A stretch of DNA of 64,000 nucleotides from Tetrapyrgos nigripes (taxonomy: Eukaryota; Basidiomycota; Agaricomycetes; Agaricales; Campanellaceae). Under the pieces are notes generated by a model. That model worked only from the letters and a program-made list of their open reading frames with translations, ran no database searches and was not told where the DNA came from. A program made the translations under genes and the position numbers. Numbering within the stretch: position 1 is the first letter of the stretch; every line of letters starts with the position of its first letter. Shown here in pieces: positions 45,564-61,151 of the stretch. The stretch is from NCBI GenBank assembly GCA_013368315.1, contig JAACJM010000003.1, positions 1,054,001 to 1,118,000 on the forward strand, written 5' to 3'.

Positions 45564-46140
45564 ATGGTGATTGCAGCTGCTATCCATGATGATTTTGTTC
45601 TTGATGGACAACGTAACTTACAACTTACATGCCTTCTAATGGACCTTGGCTGGCTTGGGACAGGTTCTTTTTACACTGGGCACTGGTGTGGTCAGTGATT
45701 GTGGACGCTATCTTTATAATGTTCGTTCATGTTCATGCTCGACACGATGATATGATACTGTAGAACTGTATAATTCCCTAATACTGTTTTCTTCGTCTGC
45801 GTACATACTTGGCTCCACGGGTTGGATTTGCTCTCTTGTTGTTTTCTGTACTGTAGCAATAGCACTTTCTGAAGAAATTTTTTGGCAGGTCTCTTACAGA
45901 GCGAAGTCGTGACTTGGTCGTGACACATCCTGGACGCGTCTGACTTTCTGAGTCTCATTCTGAAACCTGCACCATGGCTTTCTCTTCGTCTGGCAATGAC
46001 TACGATACCGCCACCGGGGCTTCTTCCTCGACTTAACCTCGTGTGGCAGTTTCACATAAAGGTTGCGCTGAGAGAGCTCTCCTCTCAGACTCCAACCTTT
46101 ACCACCATGAAATTTCCCAAGAACTTGAAGTGCCTGGAAA
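45564..46140. other. Intergenic interval with a short ORF
   Basis: A 20-codon open frame (45974-46036) starts MAFSSSGNDYDT and stops just before the MYND gene. It could be its first exon or a decayed one, but no splice pair keeps frame. Confidence 0.35.
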
Positions 46141-46466
46141 ATGGGGAAAGATAAACCGATATATGCGCTGTCCGGGAGTGTGCTTTCTCCCGAGGAAGTG
46201 GCTTCGAGCAGCAGTCATCTTACACTGACAGCATTGTTGCCTAGGCGTAAGGCGCAGTGGGAACCAGCGGAGCAGCTGTGCAACATGTGGGGTTGTAATA
46301 AAACGACGGGCCTGTTGAGATGTATGAGGTGCAAAGAGACGTACTATTGCTGTAAATCTCATCAGGCAGGTATTTCACTCATTCTTTTATCTGAGAAACT
46401 GCGATTCTCATGCATTTGTAGGCTCTGGATTGGAGCCAGCATAAGGGTGTTTGCGAGCAGAGATGA
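46141..46466 (+). CDS. Small MYND zinc-finger protein
   Basis: Exons 46141-46365 and 46422-46466 give 89 aa. The C-terminal half is a MYND finger: CNMWGCNKTTGLLRCMRC, then YYCCKSHQALDWSQHKGVC, with the W-xx-H-xxx-C ending placed by splicing. The splice needs a GC donor (CAG|GCAGGT); the GT donor 4 nt downstream gives a stop. MYND fingers mediate protein contacts, often in methyltransferases or transcription regulators, but no second domain is present, so this may be a truncated member or a stand-alone finger. The 5' end is uncertain. Confidence 0.5.
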
Positions 46467-46927
46467 AGCATGTCGACACGGGTTCTAATATGGTGACTGC
46501 TTGGCGAGTGCACAGGGTTTTGGTCTCCACAATCCCTAATAGTCGACGTGACTACTACTTTATTGATGCAATAATGAGCTTGGTTTTCGATACATATTTT
46601 GCGGAGCCCTACTCCGACGTTGTTCCGACGTCGACAAAAACTCATCTCGCCAGAAACATGATTGCAGTCTCAGGGGGAGTAGTAGTCCGAATGGCTTTTA
46701 CTGTTAAACGTTGCGGTTAGGCTTTTCCTCGATTTTGGGACAAGTTCTGCCGTTCTATCATTTTTCTTCTCCCTCTGTAGCGCTAGCGTTGCTGTAGCGG
46801 ACTTTGCCCTGGAGTGCTGGATGACGCGATACTTATTGCCCAGCACATCGGACCCGTTCGTAATTGCCAATAATGCTTCCACGACCTTCCACGCGTAACT
46901 TCCCCATCAACCTGCCGGAGCCTATCC
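46467..46927. other. Intergenic interval
   Basis: 461 bp between the MYND gene and the TATA box of the next gene. No coding signal that I can support. Confidence 0.45.
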
Positions 46928-46935
46928 TATAAAAG
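46928..46935 (+). promoter_or_regulatory. TATA box of the first Kre9/Knh1-like gene
   Basis: TATAAAAG, 80 nt upstream of the ACG that stands where the start codon is expected. The same 8-mer lies 96 nt upstream of the ATG of the paralogue at 62894. Confidence 0.6.
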
Positions 46936-47007
46936 TTCCATCCTACTGTGCTGCAAAAAAAACAGGTTATTGCCCACATTAATTTCTTTTGCGACCCCCT
47001 TCACATC

Positions 47008-47575
47008 ACGCGTCCTACTTCCATTGTTGCAGCTCTCGCTACTGTCGCCGCTGCGTCCGTTAACGCTCTTGCAGTCCCTGTTGTTGCTCCTGATGTCTTC
47101 GTCCCTCGCATAATTACGCCCAACCAAGATACTGTCTGGGTCAAGGGGGCTACCGTTGAGGTCACCTGGTGTGTAGCCATGGTACTCTACTCTCATTGCA
47201 CCATTCCCATCTGACTACGTTATTCGAACAGGGATACCTCTGATGCACCCGCGGTTATTTCCAAGGGGTCCGCTGTTGGCTTGAACAAAGCCGACATCCC
47301 TATTGACAGTAAGAGCTCTCCAGGGAGTTCTAGGGGGAGACAGAGACTGATATCATTCCAGGATACAGCAAACCTGGCAACTTCCTTGCGGAGGACTTTG
47401 ATTTGCGAGCCGGATCTGTTTCCATCGTAGTTCCAAGCGACATAGATGCGGGAGATGATCACTCCATTACTTGTGAGTAACCAAGTCTCCGGCCGTATGA
47501 GATGGTACTTACTTTTTCTCAGTGTTCAGCGACTCTTCGAACAGGGGCGAACAATTCTCTATCATTGACTCGTAA
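47008..47575 (+). CDS. Kre9/Knh1-like small secreted protein with ACG in place of ATG
   Basis: Four exons: 47008-47168, 47232-47308, 47362-47472 and 47523-47575, giving 133 aa if translation begins at ACG. The first residues read (M)RPTSIVAALATVAAASVNAL, a good signal peptide. The mature part has PRIITPNQDTVWVKGATVEV, TWDTSDAPAVISKG, AEDFDLRAGSVSIVVPSDI and HSITLFSDSSNRGEQFSI, matching the Kre9/Knh1-like Ser/Thr-rich secreted family. Exon structure equals the intact paralogue at 62894-63483, including an identical 161-nt first exon. No ATG lies between the TATA box and the signal peptide. Either the start was lost, or a non-AUG start is used. All splice sites are intact. Confidence 0.65.
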
Positions 47576-47941
47576 TACTAATATGGAGGATAAGCTGTTC
47601 TTCAGAGACCTCAGCGAACTGGCAAGTTTGGGGAGACTTTGACTGGACTTTTTACCTTTGGTACTACACGGACAGTCAATACTTCTGGAACAGATTGTAT
47701 TTGCTTGGTATCTGTGCCATACGCTCCCTGCTACTACTAAGTTATACGCTGCTCAGTGCTGGGTGAAATCAATTTAATTGGGGGTGAAACGGAAAGATCA
47801 CATGGTCGCGTTTATTAGCGCGTCCCGGTTCCCGTTGATGGCCTTCCAAAAAAGACTTGTTTTCGGAGCAACTCCTCCGGCCGGCAGATGGATGTTGAGA
47901 AAGGTTGTACTTGGCCTTGACTTGGCCGTTGAATGTAACCA

Positions 47942-50900
47942 ATGGCAGCGACGCCAAATCCCTCATGGAGGAAAAAAGGTGCAACTTTTTTTTAGGTACT
48001 TGGGTCTGTGTACTGAACCATACGTTTGATTTAGAGAGGCCATGTCAATTCCATAAACAAGGCCGCTGCTTATTTGGGGAGGACCGCTGTAACTTTCTGC
48101 ATACCGAATGGAGTCCAAACGAGAGGACCTTTGTCGACACTCGTTCTGGCGTTCCTAGAACGGGAAAAGTTATGCCACCTGTCGTTAAAGTGATGCCGGA
48201 CACACCACCAAACGTCGACAGACAGTCTTTACGTTCCCTTCGTTCACCTCCTCGCTCTCCTCGCACTGCAAACCTCCTGCTTGCTTTGAAGGATGTCATT
48301 GGTGAAGATATTTATAGTGAAGATGAGGAAGGAGAGGAAGCTGAAGGAGATAGGGATGTACTCGAAAAGATGGATGACCTGGACACGGCCCAGATTCAGG
48401 AGTCCCAGGGTTCTGGCGTTTCGAATTCGATGGCTTCCAGCCTTGATCAGAACGACTCTTTTGACTCCTCTACCAACGACTCTACCAACGACTCCGCCGA
48501 ATTTGTTGACCAGCTACCCCCAAGCCCAACTCCTTCAGGTCTCCTTTCTCCCGTCGAAATTTCCGACCTACAGCTTAAACACCTTTCGTCAATCACCACT
48601 TCATATTTCCGTCACAAAGATACCAGTCATTCTCTAGACTCCGCTATATCCCAGGATTCTGGTTTCTACGACACTACCGACCCACAATGGGTTTCGCCCA
48701 CTCCCATGGTTCTTTCTCCACCTCGCAGCAGCCCTGGCTTAACATTCGAGTTGATCACATCTCCCTTCGGTAGCCCTTCCACGAAGTTAGCCCATAACTT
48801 CGCAAGTACTGGCATGGGAGGTTTAATGTCACCAAAATTTGGTGGCGCTTTCGTTCCTCGCATTCCTCCCTCTCCTTCGACCTTCAGCTCTTCATCTCAT
48901 TTCGCACCTGAAGAAGATGAAGATGAAGATATTCCTCCAGATATGACCTTGGATTCACCGACGGAATACTACAAGAAGAAGGCACGGCAGCAAGAAGAGG
49001 AGCAATCCGTTCAGGACGCTCACGCACTGGAGGAATACGATGATTTATCCACACGTGGAGACGACCCTGAAGCTGGAGAAGGTCTTACTGGCGCAGCTGC
49101 GAGGTGGGACTCCTTGGACCAAGATACGGTGGTGTTCCTTGGTCAGCCTCCAGCAGGACGTTCTCATACACCCGTAGCCCCTTCACACCAATTATTGGAC
49201 ACCGTTGACAGCCAGGAAGAGGATACCACGGTAGATGCAGATGTCAAAGCTGCGCTAAAGAGGGAGAGTGCGAGCCCGCTTGATTTCCTGCGAGGCTTGA
49301 AATCTCCAATCAATACACAAGATATCTCATTTTCGGAAGAGGAGCTACAAGGCACCTCATCGTTCTTCGTCGATGATCTTGATGCGACGAGCGAGGACGA
49401 TGAGACTGCACAACTAGCCTATCTAGGCGGAAACCTGGAGCTCGAAGAGTACGTCGAAGGAGAAGAAGAGGAGGAGGAGGAGGAGGAGGAGGAGGAGGAG
49501 GAGAAAGAAAATTTTGATGATCAAGATGATACTTTGCATTCCTTGTATGACGTTTACTCCGACATCGACTCTGAATCTGAAGCTGGGGATATCGATGATT
49601 CAGCAGCTGAGCCTGTATTTTCTGGTGATGCAGGAGACACCCGCGTATATGGACTTCCACTTCATCCCTCGTCTCGTTCTCCCACAGATTCCCCGCCTTC
49701 ACCCTCCCCGCCTTCATCTATACGTTTGCGTGATAGAGTTTTCACTCCCCCTCCACCATCGGTCGGTTCCGATCCTGAGGAACCTACCCATAAATCTGAT
49801 TTCAGACCTCCATCACAGTCTGCTGTTACGGAAGAAGATATCGATAAGCAAGGCCAGCAACAACTCGTTTCTATCCCGTCTCCAAAGTCAAAATCCAAAG
49901 GCCGTGGTTTACGGCCTCTTAGACTGGTGATTGTCTCTGTTCTTCTCCGGGAGCTCTTCACTGATGTCAGTATTCGCAGTCTACTATTCTGAACGATCAC
50001 GAACCCTCCATATGTACGCCACGGACTCCTAGTACTATTTCCCCAGCTTCTTCAAACACGATTGGACCAAGTGCATCGATTGAAGATGGCAATGGTAAGC
50101 CCTCGATGTAGCTCACATCCTTCCTTTCTGACTATATCTAGCAAATACCAATGTGGCAGGTCCAAAGCCTATTTCCAGCTCTAAGCCTACACCTAGCCTT
50201 GACAGGCAAAATTCTTATCGGTTATCTATCGCATCTACATTCTCAAGTGTATCAACAACTCCATCTGCATCATCTTCCGAGTTCTCATTATCCAATGCTC
50301 ACTTGGTCTGTGCCAGTTTGGTTCCGATTTTTGCTGCTCTCCTAATCACATAATGACAGCTTTCTGCTACATCTCCGTTGACTTTTCCTGCACATCTCCA
50401 ACATGCTATCGTAAATGACACTGCTTTTCCTCAAAACATCAGCTCTGCACCGCCGGCGGTGAGACGAACTTCTTGGATATCACGCTCTGAATCTCCTATG
50501 CCTGTGTCTATGTCTGCAGGAGCAGACCCGTCTCGGAATACTTTTTCGTCGAAAACCTTCATTCCAGGATCGGGGGTCACGCCGGAAGGAATAGACATTG
50601 GACCTCAACGACGCCAATCTTCTATTTACTATATTAAGGATTCTGACGAGCAAGCACATCGGCTTCGTCCTCCACAATCGGCTCCTTTGACCGCTCCCTC
50701 AAATTGGAGTGTGTTCGAGACGGCACCCAGCCGTATTGGGTCTATCTCTAATGCCAGAGACTCACTCCGTTCCTCATCATCATTAAGCAATCATACCTCT
50801 CGTCTATCGCGACGAGTCTCGCAACCTACCGCAGCTTTACTCTCCTTACCTTCTGAGGAGGAGGAGGATTGGACTATCCGAGCAGAAAGCATAATCACTC

Positions 50901-52672
50901 TTCCGTCGCCGCAGAAGGATCCATCAGCAGTCAGGCAGAGTCTCAGAGACTCGAAGCATCTGCAGATCCAGACGCACATACAAACTCGCATCAATGAAAC
51001 ACCACCGATATCAGCACCAGTGATTTTGCCAAGTCATAGAGATTCTGTTCAGCTCAGCTCGTCCCGTCCATCGTCCAGGCAGTCCAGTATACCACCTTCA
51101 CCCCCTTCCATCCAGTCTCGTCCAACCACACCAGCGCCTGCTCTTCTGTTCGCCTTAGCGAGTGATAATGCCGACGAGGTACAACGCGTGTTGGAATCCA
51201 ATTCCCAAAACAATACAGTCAAGTCGGGATCTGAACAGCCTCAGGTTGGCGCAAATGACACAATTGGACCTAATGCCCAGAGTGCGTTGGAGTTCACTCT
51301 TACCAACGAAGCTCTGAAGAACAAGCTGGACATTGTCAAAGTTCTACTTGAACACGGTGCTGATCCGGCGAAATCTGGCTTTGCATCCAAGAATCAGGAC
51401 GGGGGTCCACAATCAACAATGAAGATGGATGACGCCACTAGGTATGATACACTGCCTCCATATGATCATATCCTCATTCTGATTTCCTTGATCTGCAGGT
51501 ATTACATCTCGAGGGCGAACGCGCAGCTTACGCGCCGCACTGCTGCTTTGATGCAGCGATCTGTTTTCGCTCCCTTGGCCAGAGCGAGATATAGACTGAT
51601 AGGCCAGGAAAGAGCCCTTGATCAGCTGTTCCGTATGCTGAGCATGCACTCGGAGAAAATATCATCTAATCCTGTTGTTGTATTTCTTTGTGGTCAGTTT
51701 TCAACTCTGTCTTCTGTTTGATGCAACTGAAGACGTCTGATAGGTCCCAGCGGTCATGGCAAGACTTTGTTGGCTCATCAATGTAAGTGTGATTTGAAGT
51801 CCCATAGGGTCGTTCCACCTAATTTTTTTTCTCAGTTGGTACACTCCTCGACATCCCCATTCATACTATCAACATGACAACATTGAAGTCCGCAAGTGAT
51901 TTGTGGCGGTCTTACTCAATCAGCTCAAACGATGTTCGTGTCCCATCTCCTTACTGTTATATTTTGTTAAAGTACTCGTTTCAGGAATCAACTCCCTGCA
52001 CTCTTGTCGAGTTTTTGGCCAATAACGAAGGAAAGCGATGCGTGGTCGTTCTTGACGTCTGTCTTATTTTAACTTTGTCATTTACCCTATTTTACTGATC
52101 CGCCAATTCATAATAGGAAATCGAGAAGACTGCCGACCTTAAGGCGCTTTGGACTTTGCTGGTACCTTGGGAGCTCGGTATGTCTCTCGTCACCTTATTT
52201 TTGATTACAAATTATGACCTCGTCATGCAAAGGACGATGCACCTTTGAGGCAAATTCTCGAACAATTGACGTGAGGAATGTCATATGGGTCGGAACCTCA
52301 AACGTCGGGCAGGACCTCATCTTCGGGCATCATCAATCACGAACGAATCAGGAAGCGGCGATGTCCCGGGAAGAATATGCTGAGCTCATGGGAATCTTAC
52401 GGACCCGTGTTTCAGACGAGCTCGGTGCATCTATACTCTCTCGTGTCTCCGCCATACTGCCTTTTGTTCCCTTCACCTGTGAAGAGAAAAAGGCCATGGC
52501 TTCCGAGTTTTTACAACATCAAAGCATTTCGGCTGGTCTCGAGGAAATGCTTGATTGGGAAAAGAAGGAAAAGATTGTTGAAGATTCTGTCAAAGAATAT
52601 GTTCCTTCTGAGGGCGCGAGGTCTTTGTACAGAGCGGTATCCGATCTGCTAGTGGATTCTATTGACTTTTGA
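47942..52672 (+). CDS. CCCH zinc finger-ankyrin-ClpB-type AAA+ ATPase fusion
   Basis: Eleven exons: 47942-47978, 48035-49926, 49971-50094, 50142-50305, 50360-51441, 51499-51692, 51744-51782, 51836-51933, 51985-52056, 52117-52177 and 52233-52672, giving 1,400 aa without internal stops. The N-terminal finger is CQFHKQGRCLFGEDRCNFLH (Cys16, 24, 31 and His35; CX7CX6CX3H), an RNA-binding type. About 700 residues of acidic and Ser/Pro-rich sequence follow, including a Glu run near 49470. Then come ankyrin-like repeats (ALLFALASDNADEVQRVLE and LDIVKVLLEHGADPAKSG) and an AAA+ module: GPSGHGKT (1165-1172), VVVLDEIEK (Walker B, Asp1234-Glu1235) and a ClpB D2-like C-terminus. Ankyrin plus ClpB-like AAA+ recalls mitochondrial CLPB/SKD3; the CCCH finger does not. 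The join rests on exons 3-5. Confidence 0.75.
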
Positions 52673-53014
52673 TGGTACATATCTTACTGATGCTTTTTTA
52701 CCTTTCCTTCGGTTTCCGGCATATTAGCGCTCTTTAATGATTCATATGATTGGTTCCTATTTTCGTTCAGTATATGCTGTCCCCCGCTGTTCCTTGCTGA
52801 TGGTGATGAAGTGGTTGAAATTATTTGCATCCCCGTCCTTAATGCCAGAATCAATCGCACAGTGCTTTTGACGTGATGCCCCAGATTACACATGGTAGGT
52901 CTACTTATATAGCTGCTACATCGCGATGGACGCATCACGTTCCTCCCTCCATCACGTCCGCTCCCTCTCCTCCTCTCTCCTTCCGAATCACAGTCGTGGC
53001 CTCGGCTTTGAGCT

Positions 53015-54202
53015 ATGGTTTATGCAAAGCGCTTTCCCGAGCAAGCTACCGCATTGCCCGCTCAAGAACCTGACACGACTAAGGATAATGCACAACAGAT
53101 AGTGAACTCAGTTCCCAAGTCCACCGTGGCTCTTGCTGTCATTGTTGCCGTGTTTGGTGCATTCTTCCTCGTATGTACGTATGCAATTCTTTGGGATGCT
53201 GGTCTGTAAACTGAACCCACTCGTCTAGTTTTCATCGCATGGAAGCTTAGAGCTAGGAGAAGGCGAAGAAACGGCGTGCTTTCACTGGATGGTTCTGTTG
53301 AGTCCAACTACAACGGACAAAACGATGAGAAGCATGACCTGGAATCAGCACGTAATATCGAGAAACCCGAGAAGGCATTGGGAGGGTCTGAAGTCACGCC
53401 ATATCTTGGTTCAGGTGGTTGGGTTCCCCAAATCCGAACTTACCACGGAGTTCCTATCAAACAGTTACCAAAGGACCTTCAGGCTTCCATCGAAGATCGC
53501 AAGTTCAAAAAAGGCGGCTACACCTTCGAACCCAGTGTGCAGACCCCGCCCCCTGCCTACGTCGTAACCAACGAAGGCTCGGAGCGGGAGTCCAGTTTGG
53601 GAAGACCGATTACACCCCCGTCCATTCCTTTGCCCCCTACGCCCCCTGAAGCTGCAGCAACTTCATCAGTTCCTCCCCCAACTCCCCCTGCCAGTAAAAC
53701 TCTTCTTAAAATACCGAAAACCACGGCTTCACGATTCTCTGCGGACACACCTATCCTTTCTCCGGGTTCAGCTGCTGACCCAATGCCTAGTCCTATCCGT
53801 AACGAATCGTTCCGCCAGCAACAACAGCTTCACCCGCCCGCCCAACCAGGTTTCAAACCACAGCAACTCAAGAAAACGGAGCTTCCTCTGCCTCGCGTAA
53901 TGACCGTCATCGGTACATTTGAGCCTGCTCAAAATGATGAGTTACCTATAAGTGTATCTGAGATGGTCCGAATGCTGGAAGAATATCGTGATGGATGGTG
54001 TTTGGTAGAGCATATGGACGCAAAAGATGGAAATTCTCAAGGCGTCGTTCCACGGCAAGGGATTCATCTTGACGACCTCGATATCATAACTGACCTGTCA
54101 TTTATGCACAGCTTCTGCCTGGTTGAACGCCAAACGGTGATCCCAGCATCCAGTCCTTCTCATCGCTCCAAGTTCTCTTCGACGACTGGGTCGAGGATCT
54201 AA
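53015..54202 (+). CDS. Single-pass membrane protein with SH3 domain
   Basis: Two exons, 53015-53174 and 53229-54202, give 377 aa. A short extracellular N-terminus is followed by one membrane helix, about residues 37-58 (STVALAVIVAVFGAFFLV), and the stop-transfer KLRARRRR. The tail is Pro-rich and ends in an SH3-like domain: RVMTVIGTFEPAQNDELPIS, then LEEYRDGWCLVEHMD and GVVPRQGIHL. This topology resembles Fus1/Sho1-type adaptors that link the plasma membrane to signalling or polarity proteins. Ligands unknown. No signal peptide, as usual for signal-anchor proteins. It is 342 bp downstream of the AAA+ gene. Confidence 0.8.
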
Positions 54203-54617
54203 CCTCCTCGAATGTTAGAGATGGCATTCATCTTAATGACACTCACCACGCTCCTTAAATGAATTCTCTGGGTCAAGTTATGACCCGTCCACTCCCTCTG
54301 ACTTGTTATATTTATTTCTTTGCCATTGGATATAGGATATTTTTCGGGTTTTTCCTATTTTTCCGACTTCGTTCTGCGATCTAGCACGCTATCTATTGCC
54401 TTGAAACGTCCGCGCTTGCAGTGCGACCATACATCTTAATTATTCTTTGTCCGGGGAGTGAACTGTGTTCCTTCCACTGTATCTACGTGTTGCTACTAAG
54501 TATTAGGTTACGTATTATGCGCGTTGGGGAATGGGGGGAGAGGAGGGGGGATGTAAATGCTACAGTCGGAAAGTTGTTACATAGTGTCAGATTGTGATAT
54601 TAGCTATTTGTATAGGC
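54203..54617. other. Interval between convergent genes
   Basis: 415 bp, G-rich near 54532-54553. No gene seen. Confidence 0.5.
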
Positions 54618-55330
54618 TCAAGCCTGCGGCTGTTCCTGCTCCTGACGAAACCTTGCTCTGAGCCTCATCAACGCCTTTCCTAATTCGTTCCTTCCCTGCT
54701 TATTGGCCCCTATACCCCAGAACGAGTCGACTTTGGAATCCTATCAATCACAGACAGAGATGATTTAGTTGTCCTCCATAAAAGCTCAGAATACTCACCT
54801 CTACTAATTTTGCATCACTCGTGTCAAGCAGCTCCTGTTTTATGTCCTCATGCTGGCTAAACTTCGCATAGATCACAGTGTCCATCTACAGAACCAGAAT
54901 CACGAGCTGGACTTGAGTACAGTACTCTGCACGCAAGACACTCACTACTTCGACGTTAACATCAAACCAGTCTTTGCGCTGTTCAGCTTTATGACGTCGA
55001 GCTTGCAGCAGAGCGTCCCTGGGACTATCTGAATACGTTCTGATGTGCTCTGCGATATCGGGGTGCTCTTCCATGAACTGCACATTGACCAAATTTGAGT
55101 ACTCAAGTGGTCAAGTGGTCAAATATGAACTAACATACTTTAAATGCATGGAAAAGATGCTCTGACGTAGGATATGTCTTTCCTCCATAATCCACCGGAT
55201 GTCTTGAGAAATTAGAGAAAGAAGCGTATGCCTTCCTCCGAGAGTAGAAATAGATAGTCCGGGGCTTCTTGTTTGAGTTTTCAGTGCTAGACAGTTTGTG
55301 AGATTGGGTGTTGGAAGACTGGGGAGACAT
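54618..55330 (-). CDS. NADAR-domain protein (YbiA/DUF1768 family)
   Basis: Four exons, all phase 0: 55330-55139, 55077-54946, 54885-54799 and 54740-54618, giving 177 aa. The domain fills the protein: IYFYSRRKAYASFSNFS, VDYGGKTYPTSEHLFHAFK, then DALLQARR, MDTVIYAKFSQHEDIKQELL and DSFWGIGANKQGRNELGKAL. NADAR proteins are N-glycosidases. Relatives act on ADP-ribosylated guanine bases or on reactive intermediates of riboflavin synthesis, so the fungal protein may protect against damaged metabolites. The start at 55330 is the first ATG giving the conserved N-terminus; an in-frame upstream ATG at 55357 is possible. Confidence 0.85.
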
Positions 55331-55639
55331 GGTAAAATTCCAAAGATTGACAGACAAAGGCAGATGCAGGATGGTATAGTTATAGGAAACCTCGTGTCTG
55401 AATCAAGGAGAGTCAGAACAATATGACAGGGGCGTGCCGAAAAGGCTGTTGAAACATTCATGTCTTGCGGACTTCACAAGCTGTCACTAGACAGTGACTG
55501 CAGCAGACATGGTGGGGCAATGCGTAGGGGTGCCACTTTTCGTTGTGACTTAAGAAAAGCTCATATAGATTCATGCTTTTTTTCAGCAGGGAAAGTGAAG
55601 AGAGAATATATTCCATAGCCATTAGATATCGTGTGTAGA

Positions 55640-56502
55640 TTAGTTTTCGGGCAAAACCATCCTCTTCTTGTACTTGGCCTGGTCGCGCAGCCACTATGAA
55701 TGTGCGTCAGAAAAGGTCATGGTTAACAACAGCTGACACACCTGTCTATATTGCGACAAAGAACCTATCTTCTCGCCTAAAAACATATCAGCTGCATAAA
55801 GACTGATAGTACATAGAACACACCATAGAAATCAGGTATGGGACTCGTTGGGTTTTGTAATGAAGGATCGACGCGATTCCTTGCTATATGTTTGTAAAAC
55901 ACGCGGTCCTGAGCGTCAACCATGGGCGCAATACGACGATGGGCTAATCTCCAGACTGCGTTACCAATGGATGGCCCGACGAGATAGCCAGAACCTAGGA
56001 AGATGTCAGAACGTGATTCCAGAGACTTGACAATGACATACCGGTCGTTGCAACCGTACAGATGCCATAGAACATGAAAGGATCGATACCCTGGTTGGTT
56101 TGAGTGATTTGAAGAGAATTCCAAGCAGGCAGGAACTCACCAAGATTGGTTTTGTGGGATCAGTCTCCAGACTACCAAAGTATGACGCGCCTCCAACCAA
56201 TCCCAAGATCGAACATGGAATTGCCATAACCTAGTCCAACGCGTCAATCTCAACGTATGAATCGAAATGCTCTGTCATACGTTCTGCCATGTTCGTCTCT
56301 GCTTCCGTATTTTGAGATATTCCGGCCATGAAAGTCGTTGAGAAGTAGTGGGTACTTGGGTGGAGTCAGTGCCGGGTGTTGGTGTTTTCTCTGCTTTTGT
56401 GGATTTGAATCTTGAGCGTATAAAAGATTTCAGAGGCTTGGAAGTGATGGTATGTCGTTGTGAAAGACGCAGAGCATTGGACTGAACAAGAGTGTTTGCC
56501 AT
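55640..56502 (-). CDS. PAM17: Mitochondrial presequence translocase motor subunit Pam17
   Basis: Six exons: 56502-56281, 56230-56141, 56090-56042, 55994-55824, 55776-55742 and 55693-55640, giving 206 aa. The N-terminus is rich in Arg, Ser and Thr without acids (MANTLVQSNALRLSQRHTI), a matrix-targeting sequence. The family core follows: LSWPEYLKIRKQRRTWQNV, then two hydrophobic segments around IPCSILGLVGGASYFGSL and DPFMFYGICTVATTGSGYLV, then RRIAPMVDAQDRVFYKHI and a final RQWLRDQAKYKKRM. Pam17 sits in the inner membrane and helps organise the import motor with Tim23 and Pam18/Pam16. Its ATG is only 49 bp from the first possible ATG of the divergent SNF2 gene. Confidence 0.9.
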
Positions 56503-56551
56503 CGTGGACGGCCAACAGACCGAAAAATCATGTGTTCAGCTGTGTCTGTAA

Positions 56552-61151
<4,600 letters not shown>

